Assembly (NCBI GenBank): GCA_020746835.1
Contig: JAGPNK010000001.1
Span: 5,704,001-5,768,000 of the forward strand
Length of the DNA: 64,000 bases
Direction of reading: 5' to 3'
From: Stachybotrys elegans
Taxonomy: Eukaryota; Ascomycota; Sordariomycetes; Hypocreales; Stachybotryaceae
Shown here in pieces: positions 31,755-42,494 of this stretch (within the stretch, counting starts at the first letter, position 1; each line of letters opens with the position of its first letter). The translations under genes and the position numbers were made by a program. The notes below the pieces were generated by a model. It saw nothing but the letters and a program-made list of their open reading frames with translations, was not told the DNA's origin and made no database searches.

Positions 31755-33200
31755 TTTGGTAGACACTGAGGTGAATGAGGAGAATTGCAAGGCTGGCCTG
31801 AAGAGTAGTCAGGTCAGAATGCGGAGAGATCATGGTCTATTTAAGCCTTTACATTCATCACTGTCATGAGGTCCGTTTGATTTGGTATAGCTCAATACAG
31901 AAGGTCCATTATGGCCCAGGGTTTCCCGCGCGGTAAGACGGCGAGACAAGAGAGCAGAATGCGGTTGTCCACTTTTGCCCATGGGCCAAGATCCCTGCTA
32001 ACCCAGATAAGCAGTTCCGTATAGGACATTCGGGGTAATAGCCTTGGTTGACACACTGTCAGGCTTCTGGAGGCTAGATTGACCTGCCGTAAGCGGCTAT
32101 GCCAATACCACGAGCCGGAAAGGAGCTGGCAGATTGGTGCGGGGAGACGTGTACGCCTGACACGTTGAAATTGTGGAATGCTTATTGGTGATCTTCACCT
32201 ATGGGCGTCTTGTGGGGAAATAACACGCCGATCCATGCGTTTCAGGTTTTCGGGGTAGGAGATTCCTGTACCTGCAGGCTGTTGGGATCCATCACGCCGG
32301 AAGGCGCCGATGGCAGCTTACCTATCAACAGCAAGAGGTTTCGACGATGGCCGCGAGAGGAAAGGCGTAGTCTACGGTGAGAAGCAGTCACAAGGGCCGA
32401 GACCACCAGCAAGGGTGTCAATTGCACCAACCCAAAAAGAGTCGTAAGATTCTGATTAAACCGGGCTTCTGCGGGCATGATACAGCGCCCACGAGTCTCT
32501 GGTCTGAGACTTTCTGGCCAGCGTTATAGAGTAGGGGGGTGTTCACTAGAGCGGCATAATCGTCAATAAACTGCCGTCAACTCAGTGCGTCGGGCACTTC
32601 CGAATTATGTGTTTCTACTCTTGCGTCCATTATCAGCGAAGTCAAACGATGAAGGATCAGGGCGGGTCAGCAAGGAAATATTTCCAGAACATCCTCGGCC
32701 TGCATCTTGCAGATAGGATTCGCATTTCCCCTAAAGGCATTATTTCTCCTAAGACGTATACCCTCGCTGCCGAAATTGTCTCCGTGGCAGCGCAGCCACA
32801 AAAGGAAGGTCAAGACACGACGACAGGCTAGCTGCAGTGTAAGCCTGCAGCGTTGACATGCTGTCTGCAATAGACCAATCGGCCCGCCTCGTAGGCCATG
32901 GAGGACTACTCTCAGCACTCTGCAGACAATTTCGATGAAGAAATTCTTCAATAGATTTGGGAAGAATGGTAGTAACATGTTTCATTATTAGATATTATGG
33001 TGTTTCTCAATCATTACAGCGCACATACTAGACCATGCGCTCGGGAGAAGACAGCCAGAGAGGCCCGTTTCCTTGATTCTTCCAAATAGAAATGCGACCA
33101 TTTCCCAACCTGTGACCCCTTGACTCCATTGCACCAATGCATCTTGGACTGCTTGAACCATTCAGGTCGGCCACCCAGGACCGTGTCTCAATGGAAGCAC
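31755..33200. other. Intergenic, about 1.4 kb
   Basis: Promoter of the phospholipase gene and 3' flank of the hydrophobin-like gene. A minus-strand frame at 32242-32478 begins with an ATG and a hydrophobic stretch (LFGLVQLTPLLVVSALVTA), but nothing after it looks like a protein, so it is not called. Confidence 0.5.
31838..31844 (-). promoter_or_regulatory. TATA-like element of the phospholipase gene
   Basis: Minus-strand TTAAATA lies 84-90 bp before the ATG at 31754. Confidence 0.4.
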
Positions 33201-33603
33201 TCAGTGGTACACGACCGGAATACTGCCAAGACCGGAGCACTGTTGGTACGCAGTAGACTATATTTATTGTTAGCAGGCATTATATCAATGAAAGGACAGC
33301 ATTGCTTACACCTCCCTGGCCGCCATTGGCGCAGCAAACAGTGATGGCGTTGCAGCTACCAACGAAGCTGTAGCAATCGTAGTAGTTGATGCTTCCGCGA
33401 GAAGTGTAGCCAGGAGAGCAGCAGTAGTTATAAGAAGCAGAGCTGCAACTAATCTCCTGGTTGTTGATGTGGTTGTGGTTGTTGTTGTTGCTGTCGTAGT
33501 TGTTTTCGAGGTTGGGAGGACGTCCACCACCCTGAGCCTTGGGGGCGGCCACGGCACCGGTAGCGCCGAGAGCTACAGCAACAAACGCAACGGTAAACTG
33601 CAT
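33201..33603 (-). CDS. Secreted 8-cysteine hydrophobin-like protein
   Basis: Exons 33310-33603 and 33201-33257, joined over a 52-bp intron with a GCTAAC branch site, encode 116 residues. The intron donor is GTAAGC. The signal peptide is about residues 1-19 (MQFTVAFVAVALGATGAVA). A short Asn/His-rich linker follows (residues about 31-49). Eight cysteines then appear in the order C-CC-C-C-CC-C of hydrophobins, with loops of 7, 14, 6, 5 and 13 residues and an 11-residue tail; the last Cys comes only from exon 2. The C-x5-CC part fits class I, but the second and third loops are shorter than normal. Hydrophobins coat spores and hyphae at air-water borders. A TATA box lies 118-124 bp upstream. It may be a divergent hydrophobin or another 8-Cys surface protein. 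Confidence 0.8.
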
Positions 33604-36146
33604 AGTGAAGATTGCGAGCAGGGTGTGAGGCGAGGTGGATTGCTGTTGGGGTGGTAACGAGTGTTGGAGGTGATGAGGAGGGAGAGGAGGGACTGACGAA
33701 TGCAGGATGCAAACCACCCTTATATAGGGGTTTTACGTCACTCAAATCACCATCCAGAACCTTGATTTGTATCGAAGCTACTTAATCCTTCCTAGCCTCT
33801 CCAAGCCCAGCCACCCAAGCGTTCAATGATCATCTTACACGTGTTGAGCATTCTCCCAGACTAGCACCGGCCTCGAAAGGCTGTACGGGCAGAGCCCAAA
33901 GTCCCTAGCCCTCAGACCAATGACGCTCATGTACCTGCCTCCTGGTAGACGGATCTAATGCCTGGGCTTCCAAGGCAGTCTGGTGCATGGCAGCCTCGGT
34001 GTTCACGAAGTCGAAGTCTAGCTCCTTTCCACCGCCCCCTGTCTGGACCTAAATGTAAAATAATGCGTCCAATCTACTGTAACTACACCCCTCATGGGTT
34101 TGTGATCCCCACTTGAGGCTCTCGTCCACGATTTCCTCGTCATCTGTGCTTGATGTGGCTGATGCCACTCTGGGCCCAACCTTGGTGGACTCCCAGACGC
34201 GAACCGGTCGATCCCACGTAACCAGTCTACTGGCTGCCCAAAACATCAAAGCGATTAAGTGGTATATTTACGATTGTGCTCCGCCGGAAGAGGTTATGGC
34301 CAGTGGAGGAGCATTCCTCACCAAAGCCACTAGCCTGCACTGCTTTATCGTCCAAGTAGCAATGTAGACATAAAGCAAAAATCCCTAAGCTTTTCAATCT
34401 GCATTTGGACATATCAAAGCCACATAAAGTGACTGGAATGATGTAGCATCATTTTCCCGTTATATCCTGGGTTCATACCGGGGAGGGAAATACCAACATC
34501 AAGTTCCAGTCATATTACCACCATCCGTCTTCGCCAGAATACCGATGGAGGCATAATCTTTCATGATCTACGGTAGGACAGGGTAGTATAGCGTGTATCA
34601 TTCTAAGTCATTCGCCCTCGTTCAGTCGCGTCGATTCAGACGGCAGCTGTCCATGACGTAAACGAGGGTTTAAATACCACCCAAAATATCACTCCACCAT
34701 ATTAAAGGAATGGATATTACAGCTTACAATTATTCTACGTCAAATAGAGAAAACTTGGGCCGAGAAATTTCCTGCGTCCTGCTTCGGCTCTGACTTTGAC
34801 TGATGATCTTGCTGTATCTCCCAATCGTTTACTGGTATGACACTGCGGCAGTGAGCAGCAATGTGCGAAACAACATGACGTAGAAAGGAAATTTTGAGCT
34901 CATTGAGGTCCAATAGCCACAACATTCGGGCTCAATTGTCCGAACCGTAATATCCACATGATGGGTAGATAAAGTTGGTTTGGGGTGACACTAGGAACAT
35001 GAGTGCAAACGGCCAAACATTTCTGGTGAGCTACAGACATAGCCAACAGAATATAGTAGAGAGCAAAGGATTTTGCATGAATGTCGCTCGGAGTATTGCA
35101 GAGGTGGAGGAGTTCCCGCGTTATGTATAACCACCTGTTATTCCATGGTATCCAGCCACCCTAGAGGCGGGGTTTGCGCCTAGCATTACGAACAAGAGTA
35201 GAATTGAAAACCACAGAAAGTCAGTTTGCGATATTAGGCTGATAGATGAAATGGCGATATGATAAACCCGTGATGGCTTCACAACTCGCTGCTATCAGAA
35301 GGCAACTGGGCAAGATATATTGTCAACACGAGTGGTTGTTGCTCATCCTGCTTTTTGTGCTCTAGAATGCAGTGTCTCGGTGGTATCTACATATGTGCCT
35401 GAGTCAAACATGTATTAAAATGCAGAGGATATAGATAGGCCTATGAAAGAGGGAAGAGGCGTACTACGCAGGTCGGCATATTGCCGCTCCGATGTGTACA
35501 ATTATGATGCCTACATTCCATGGCCGACAGTCGGTCTTTTCCTTGGGCTCGCTGCGTGCTCAACGCTACCAACATATGCCGTCAATGAGTGGATGCTCTG
35601 GAACTCCATTTTTATTTGCAACTCCATTTCGACACTCCGATCAATCTTGCAATCTTTCTACTTTGATCCAGGGTTTGAGAATCTCGATCGTAGCAATGAC
35701 TAGTGACGTAACAATATTGATTGCTGGCAGAACATGCATAGAGCCTTGAGTTTACCCGGGAATGGGATTTTGCCAAAATTTACTGAGCAGATGCAACCCT
35801 TCCAATGTATTTGGGCCGCCGTTCATTACCCGGAGCAATCGACAAACACGACCTGTCGCTCAACTGGACGGCCTCATTCACAGATCCACTTCTCGGCGCT
35901 CGCAAGGTTTGGCTCAACAACAAGGATAATGTCGGTTACAGGATTAGCGTGGTTATAACATCGTGCAATAAGATCAACGGCAGGGGTCGATCAACTTCAT
36001 CCATCCATTCATCATGACTCTGCATATTGAGGACTGTATTGCATCAATCATGGCGTGACTCACTCCCGCGGAGAGATGAAGATTAGAAATCTGTGCTGCA
36101 AAACTCCCATCGCCGATCTAGTGCAACCGTCCTTCGAACATAACCT
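33604..36146. other. Intergenic, about 2.5 kb
   Basis: A long region between two minus-strand genes. It holds the hydrophobin-like promoter on its left. A fragment near 35800-36010 (HDLSLNWTASFTDPLLGARK in one frame) looks somewhat protein-like but has no matching start or end. No intact gene was recognised. Confidence 0.45.
33721..33727 (-). promoter_or_regulatory. TATA box of the hydrophobin-like gene
   Basis: Minus-strand CTATATAAGG is 116-126 bp before the ATG at 33603. Confidence 0.6.
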
Positions 36147-37834
36147 CTATGTACTGAAAGTGAACCCCCCTTGCCTTGTCCTAAACATTCCCTCTGGATC
36201 ATAGCTCTCAGAAATATCTTTGAGCCGTTGATAAGTTGCGTCTCCGTAGCTCTCAAGGACTTTTTGGTCATTGATCGCGTCATTCATAAAGATTGGATTG
36301 TAACTTTCCGCGTTAGCTTCATACCATGCCCTGTAGAAACTGATAGTTACCTGATGTATTCCAAATCACCGGACTGGTAATTCGTCGGAGGTATTCCAGA
36401 GTATTGTTGCTGATGAATATCGTGAAAGATTTCGACTGCCTCTCTCGCAAAATTTGGGCAGTCGACGTCACATGTCGGCACAAGCCAGGCAACGTTATAC
36501 TCGACCCAGATTCGATCGCCATGCTCGGGCCTAATTCCAAGCGCATTAGAGCCACGGTCAACAGACGCTTGACTGATGGAATGAGGCAGAGGCTGAAGAG
36601 TGAAGGTGAATAGCCTGAAGTTGAGAAAGTGTTCGATGGCGGCCTCCTGAGTGAGCTGCTTTGTTTTTGAGAATTTCTCATCCAAGAAAGTGCTCATGTT
36701 TGCGATGGGCATATTTGGGAAGGAGTTGAAGGCAATGTTGAAGCCCAGCCCCTCCAGATCCCCGGCAAAAACATCCTGGACGAGATCGCCCATAGTCCTC
36801 TGCTTTGTGCCGTCAGTGAGGCTCGGGATAGCATTGAGCTCGTCAAAGACGCCGGGCGGAGGCTCCGGTCCATCATAGAACATGAAGACAATGATGGCAG
36901 GGATATTGATCCCGAGAATGCCAAAGAAATTGAACGTGGGGATCAGCGCAGCTTTCGTATCAGTGTTCTCTCCAGTGAACCTTGACACTGCAGCAAGCAG
37001 CTCGGAATGCTTGTCTCCGGAAAACGTGCGTAGGCCGCCCCAGATAATTCCGTTCTGGCCCACATCGTACGTCTTGAGAGTCAGCTCTGTGATGACGGCA
37101 TACTGATTGCCGCCACCCTTCAGCGCAAAGAACAAGTCGGGGTTTGATGTAGCGCTCGCAGTCGTGATTGTGCCGTCAGCTAAGACAACCGTGAAGCTCA
37201 CCACGTTGTCGCATGCCAAGCCCTGAGTCGATTGTTAGACGCGTCTTCATCAGTTCTCACTGTGACTCACATATTGGGGCGACAGGTGCGAGAGACCACC
37301 TCCCAGCGTGAACCCGCTGACACCCACATTGCCTAGCCGACCGCCCACTGCTGATTTTCCAAGTGGATCGAGGCTCGCGTACACATCCTCCCATTGGGCT
37401 CCCGCTCCAACCCTCACCGTGGTTCCGTCTTCCGAGGGAATCGCGTATCGGAAGTTTGGACGAAACGCTATCAATACTCCTTCATCGACGCTAGAAAACC
37501 CAATGTTGGGGTTGTGACCAGAGCATTTGAGCGCAAACTGCACGCTGGGGTATTTTGCCAGCGTCTTAACAGCAAAGGAGACTTCGTCTGCGGTGGCTGG
37601 GTAAAATACGCAGGCGGCCCTGTTGGCTTTGCTCCTCAAGTTCCAATAATTAACATTGGTGTCGTGGTAAAGAGTTGCATTCAAGCCTGTCTGTATGCCA
37701 TTTGGGCCCACAGGATCCCAAACCACATGACGAGGGTATTTGTCAAACAACTCCGAACAGGCAGCCAGTGTGTCCGGACTTGGCGCTGCGCTGGCCAAGG
37801 CCAAGAAGGTAGCAACGAAGAGGCGTGACAGCAT
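36147..37834 (-). CDS. Secreted berberine-bridge-type FAD-linked oxidase
   Basis: Exons 37271-37834 and 36351-37222 (intron 48 bp) plus a third coding segment 36147-36330 give about 539 residues. The signal peptide is MLSRLFVATFLALASA; an in-frame ATG 27 bp earlier is less likely. The PCMH-type FAD domain has CSGHNPNIGFSS with the likely FAD-linking His107, VRVGAGAQWEDVYASLD, and VGGRLGNVGVSGFTLGGGL. Splicing gives SPQYGLACDNVVSF. The last segment includes AWYEANAESYNPIFMNDA and YDPEGMFRTRQGGF, the normal end of this family. Between the second and third segments lie only 20 bases (36331-36350), starting GT and ending AG, with an in-frame stop if read through. Such oxidases act on sugars or natural products outside the cell. 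Confidence 0.85.
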
Positions 37835-37920
37835 GATTGGAAGTCTTTGGCAGAAAAGCATGCCCGATGCACGAGGTTAGATGGCCTGCGACATCCCCCA
37901 AACTCCCATCTTGTTCTCCT

Positions 37921-37926
37921 TATATA
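37921..37926 (-). promoter_or_regulatory. TATA box of the FAD oxidase gene
   Basis: CTGTATATAAGG on the minus strand, 87-92 bp before the ATG at 37834. Confidence 0.6.
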
Positions 37927-40194
37927 CAGCTCGTCGTCGTTTGCAACAGCCTCGCTTAACACAGTCTCGTAGCATGGCGACCACTTATTGTGGATGTTTG
38001 TCCGTCGAGAGAATTCGAATCCTCGCGATTCCATACCCAAATCGGAAGAGATCGTCACGGAACACAAAATCCCAACGCTTCGCTTGTGGCCGCCTATCTG
38101 TATTCGGCAACGTGCAGCTGAGCTGAAAGCTGGGGGGCTTGCCCAAGGCTTCCTCATCAGGAGAGTCTTGCGCCAAAACAGGCACACGATGCAAGAATGA
38201 CGTCGATATGCAGACTGAAAATCAATAGACCTTCATATCCTAGACCGGCTACTCCCTATTCGGTGCCAAGCGGGGAGGACCAGTAGCAGTCGCAATGCGT
38301 GTTGTTCTAATATCAAGTGAGCGTGTATGAATACAACCTCCCCGGGTGGCACCGACAGGGGTGTGTCTCGGCACCTCATCATCCACGAGCTGTTGATTGC
38401 GTTCTACGCGGTGCCAGGTGGTTGTCCATGGGTCACAAGACTTCGCGGTACATCCCGTACGGGGTACACAATCAGCCGAGAAAAAGGCCTTGGCTGAGCT
38501 GGCAAACCTGTGTCCACTAACATGGGACTGCTTGCGTAAACGGGGCTGCGCCGAGTAATTAATTAATGTATACGAACAGGGAATGATCACCCAATGACCG
38601 GAATCGGCACGGGAATGTCCAGATCAGCGAGCTAGCATCTAACGGCTTGTCACACTTAACTTTATTTCCTAGCTCAACCAAACGTGACGCTAATTCCTTC
38701 ACTCATGGTTCGGCCGCTCTCGGTTAAGCCATGCACCTCACTTCAGCCGGCAACATGGCAAGTACGACGTCACAGGATGGGCGAGATGCTTAATGGATGT
38801 TGATATTGTTGGGTTGGCCACATTTGCTATCATGGCAGGTCTCATAATGTCGCAATAGCAAGGCTTCTTATCCCTTTCTCAACTGAGTCAAAGATAACAA
38901 TCCGTTGGGCTCAACCAGCACACTTACGCCCCTTTGACATCAGGCAGGAGCAGTACTGCAGAGCGTGCATTGCTGTCTGCTTTGGTCTCTTTTTACCCGG
39001 ATTTGTGGAGCGCGCACCTTCTCCGCGGCTCAACTCGATTGTATGGCATGATTTTAGAGACAAGCCGATGCTATAGACTAGCTAAGGGATGGTGACTTCT
39101 AGCTCTTGCTGTTATTTCTTCTTTAACATTCACCTACGCCATCCTATAGTTGATCTCGTTTCCATGACCTGGGCTACACAGTCGCTTGTAAATGAGCTTC
39201 AACCACACTTGCCGAACTCGATGTTAGGGACATAAAGTCCGATGACAGGCGATTTCCAAGTCCCGATGTCTTGGCCAGGAGAGATGCTGCATGAAATGCG
39301 TGTGAAACAGACTAGGGATATGCATCATGCAAATACAAGCCCAGCGCAAACTAAATACATGAATACTTAAACACAACTGGTTTTTGTTTAAGAAGAAAAC
39401 AATGTCCCGACTTGTGTCAAATCCATGTCAATAGCTGATGTCGTTTCATAGCAAGGACTTGGTATGAGAAAACCAGCATGCTGCACACTTGCAGGAATTG
39501 ACCGAGTAAACAACTATTCTTATTCAATAGCAACAAGCTTGCTTTTATTTCGTGAGCCACCTTGGTGGTTTATTGCTCTGATAGGAGGTGTTGAGAGATC
39601 GACAAAAGTCATACGATACTTGTGTCTGAGAGATCCAACAACCTGCAAGCGGTCTCGGAGTCGCAATTGGTAAATCAATCACCTAATGTCCACAAGCAAC
39701 GCCCTTATCTCTGTTACCAGCCAGTCTTGGCGTACCGTGGACCAAGTTGTTCCCTTGTTGAGACCCGCTGAGTTGCAGACTACAAACTCCTACTTGTTTG
39801 TAACTATCGGCTTCTCACCAGACCCAAGAGAAACTATAGTTGCCGGCAGGTGGTCGTGGGTAGCTGTCTGTAGCATCAGTCCGACGCCATTCTCGTAGTA
39901 CTGACACGTTTGCCTCACAGATGTACCCCATGATTCATCCAATTCACGCACATGGAGCCCTCGTGTGGAGAATAAAAGTTTCGCCAACTAACAAAACCAT
40001 TAATGTTCCGCTATTTTCTTAACAGTAGGGGCATCATCACCCTAGGTCCTACCCCAGTATCCCCGCCACTTAGCGGCGAGAATGGAGTCTGCTAGACCCG
40101 AGAACAGAAGGTCTCGACGAGAGATAACGCGACAACAAGGGCAATTCTTGGCTGCAAGTGATCTCTCCTATATCGGCTATCTGCTATCACGGTC

Positions 40195-40200
40195 TATAAG
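40195..40200 (+). promoter_or_regulatory. TATA-like element of the secreted M20 gene
   Basis: GGTCTATAAGACG, 82-87 bp before the ATG at 40282. Confidence 0.45.
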
Positions 40201-40281
40201 ACGATAAGGCTGCTCTGTACCTTATAGTAAGTCAACAATGTATCTCGGGTTCTCAGTCCTACATGTTCCTTCACTTTTAAG

Positions 40282-41735
40282 ATGACCAACTTCAAAATGC
40301 TCCGGTTGCCTGTCTTTACGACGCTTTTAGGTTTGGCTCAGGCCACTGCAGGTGAACTGCATCCTCGGAATGTATCAGTCAGCCCTTACTTCAATGCTGT
40401 CAGTGATTTCATCGACAACATTCAGGATCAAATCTGGCCTATCAATCAAGAGATCCACGAGAATCCCGAGCTGGGATGGGAGGAAGAACGAGCACATCAA
40501 CTGCTCACGGACTTCATGCAAGATCAAGAAGGATGGAGGGTCACAAAGGGGGTTTACAACATCAGCACCGCATTTGTCGCTGTATTCGACGGCGATGCCA
40601 ACCAGGCTGGACCAGTTGTTTCTTTCAATGCTGAATACGGTAGGCGGCATCCATGGCTGAAGGCAGCCCACGCTGATTGTTATAGATGCCCTCCCTCAGT
40701 TGGGTCATGCATGCGGTCACAACTTGATCGCCTCGTCTTCCGTCGCTGCAGCACTAGCTACAGCAAAGATCATGCAGGAGAAAGGGCTTGGGGGCAAAGT
40801 CGTTCTGTTCGGCACCCCAGCCGAAGAAAGTATGTAAGCCGGGCGACCAGCGTTCCCAATCAACCATTAACAGCGCCACAGGTCTTGGAGGAAAGATCAG
40901 AATGCTGGAAGCGAATGTGTTCACTGATCACAAGATCGACGTTTCCATCATGGCACACCCATCTACCTCGGATACCCCGTATGCCATCACCTCGTCGACT
41001 GATCGGCTGGATCTTGAATACATTGGCAAGGAAGCCCACGCCTCTGCCTCACCTTACGAAGGAATCAACGCCCAGGATGCTCTTATTCTGGCTTACAATG
41101 CAATTTCTATGCTGCGCCAGCAGTCCGTGTCCACCGACCAAATTCACGGCATCATAACTTCAGGAGGGTCTCGAGTAAACGTGATCCCGAATCTCGCGAC
41201 TGCCTCTTTTCAGATTCGCTCCAACGATGAGGCCTCCCTGGAGGTCTGGACAAATAGACTGATGGACTGCTTCGAAGCTGGTGCCATTGCAACTGGGGCT
41301 ACCCTCAACCTCACCATGCGACCGTATGGTTACGCTAACATGGTTACCAATGAGGTCATGGCAAAGTCTTATGCCAAGTGGTTCACTGGTGTTGGTGGTA
41401 CTCTGCCTGATCCAGTAGTCGATAAGTTGCGTGAACCCGCCGGCAGTACCGATCAGGGCGATGTTAGTCACGCCTTTCCGGCAATTCATCCATTCTTTGA
41501 GATTGTGACCGCCAACGGTACTGTACCTGTCACTGGACCACACACAACCGCATTCGAAGTGGCGTCCGGAAGCAGGCCTGCATTCGAAAGGGCTATGCGG
41601 GCAGCCAAGGGCCTGGCTGGAGTGGCGGTTGATATTTTGACAACCGATGGTATGATGGATGACATCAGAGAGGAATTTGAAACGCAAAATCTGGCTAAAC
41701 GACTTGTGAAGTCTCTATACATCCAGAGAAGATAG
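40282..41735 (+). CDS. Secreted M20-family peptidase / amidohydrolase
   Basis: Exons 40282-40639, 40686-40829 and 40882-41735 (introns 46 and 52 bp) encode 451 residues. A signal peptide lies at the start (LRLPVFTTLLGLAQATAG); the second Met at 40297 is an alternative start that keeps it. The fused exons give NAEYDALPQLGHACGHN with the metal ligands, GTPAEESLGGK with the catalytic Glu, then ISMLRQQ and STDQGDVSHAFP, the normal M20D order. The intron inside the Asp codon is at the same place as in the intracellular paralog at 6936-8253, so the two are related by duplication. It should hydrolyse N-acyl amino acids or dipeptides outside the cell or in the secretory route. N-glycosylation sites (NVS, NIS, NLT) support secretion. 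Confidence 0.9.
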
Positions 41736-41960
41736 GTCGATATGGAAGCAGCACTATGTATCTCAGTTCAACTCCATCGGTGATACCATTACGTTCACCT
41801 TACACTGTAGTCAAGAAATGGTGCATGTTCTTCTATCAAAGGTGCAAGTCTTAGCTGTAGTATAAAATAGAGGAAGACAGCCTGAAACAAGATATAAGAC
41901 TCTCAACTCCCCTCTAAGTTAACTCGGCCAACTCCCGACCAATCATTGGCAATGGTAGGC

Positions 41961-42400
41961 TTAGTCCTGGCAGACAAACTCGTACCACTCCCGGTCGTCT
42001 CGGGGGAAGCAGCGGTTGTTGTCATATCCAAACTTTTGAGTTGCAAACCCAGCACGGCTCATAGATGTGCATGTTCCCTGAATAATATTCACCGCGGTGG
42101 GGACCCATCCATTGTTGTGACCGTCGCAGGTAGTTCTTTTTTGGCCGTAATCCCAGAAAAAGGTACACTCTTTAATGTAGCCATTCCATGGTTTTCCATA
42201 CCAAGGTGTGAACTTGAATCGGCCAGTGCCCTCGACATAATACTAACCAATGGTTAATTCACAGAGCAGGATAGAAGTTGGTGCCGACTCACCGAGCTCT
42301 CGGAGCCACTGCATTTGTTTTCGCCATGAACCCTCATTTTCCATGCGTCCGCTGATGAAAGGAGTCCCAAGAGGGAAAGAGTAACCACAGACGGCTTCAT
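41961..42400 (-). CDS. Small secreted 6-cysteine protein, unknown
   Basis: Exons 42293-42400 and 41961-42242, joined over a 50-bp intron (GTGAGT..GTTAG), encode 129 residues; neither exon is long enough to be noticed alone. The signal peptide is MKPSVVTLSLLGLLSSADA. The mature protein of about 110 residues is rich in aromatic residues and Gly, and has six cysteines in NKCSG, KECTFFWD, TTCDGHN, GTCTSM, NRCFPRD and FVCQD. No dibasic processing site or repeat is seen. I do not recognise the family; it fits the class of small cysteine-rich secreted fungal proteins. A TATA box 88-94 bp upstream, good splice sites and continuous frame make the model convincing. It runs towards the secreted M20 gene, whose 3' end lies 225 bp away. 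Confidence 0.8.
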
Positions 42401-42487
42401 GATGGCTTCGAAGGTTTGTTGCTGGAGTTGAGAGGACGGAGGTGTGGAATGCTTCTATGCTCTGAGAACACAGATGGAAACCACCGG

Positions 42488-42494
42488 CTTTATA
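42488..42494 (-). promoter_or_regulatory. TATA box of the 6-Cys gene
   Basis: Minus-strand TATAAAG, 88-94 bp before the ATG at 42400. Confidence 0.55.

Larger units (their letters stand above)
37835..40281. other. Divergent intergenic region, about 2.4 kb
   Basis: Between the FAD oxidase gene (minus) and the secreted M20 gene (plus). A TATA box lies at each end (37921 on minus, 40195 on plus). The middle shows no family-like frame, repeat or RNA gene. Confidence 0.5.

Noticed and set aside
32242..32478. Minus-strand ATG frame with a hydrophobic N-terminus
   Set aside because: No Cys and no domain follow the hydrophobic part, and the possible donor site leads to no clear second exon.
35776..36017. 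Protein-like fragment (NWTASFTDPLLGARK) after the FAD oxidase 3' end
   Set aside because: No start, no flanking exons and no recognised family; it could be a gene remnant but is not supportable.
38005..38035. tRNA T-arm-like sequence AATTCGAATCCTCGCG
   Set aside because: No matching acceptor, D- or anticodon arms around it; it lies in the promoter of the FAD oxidase gene.
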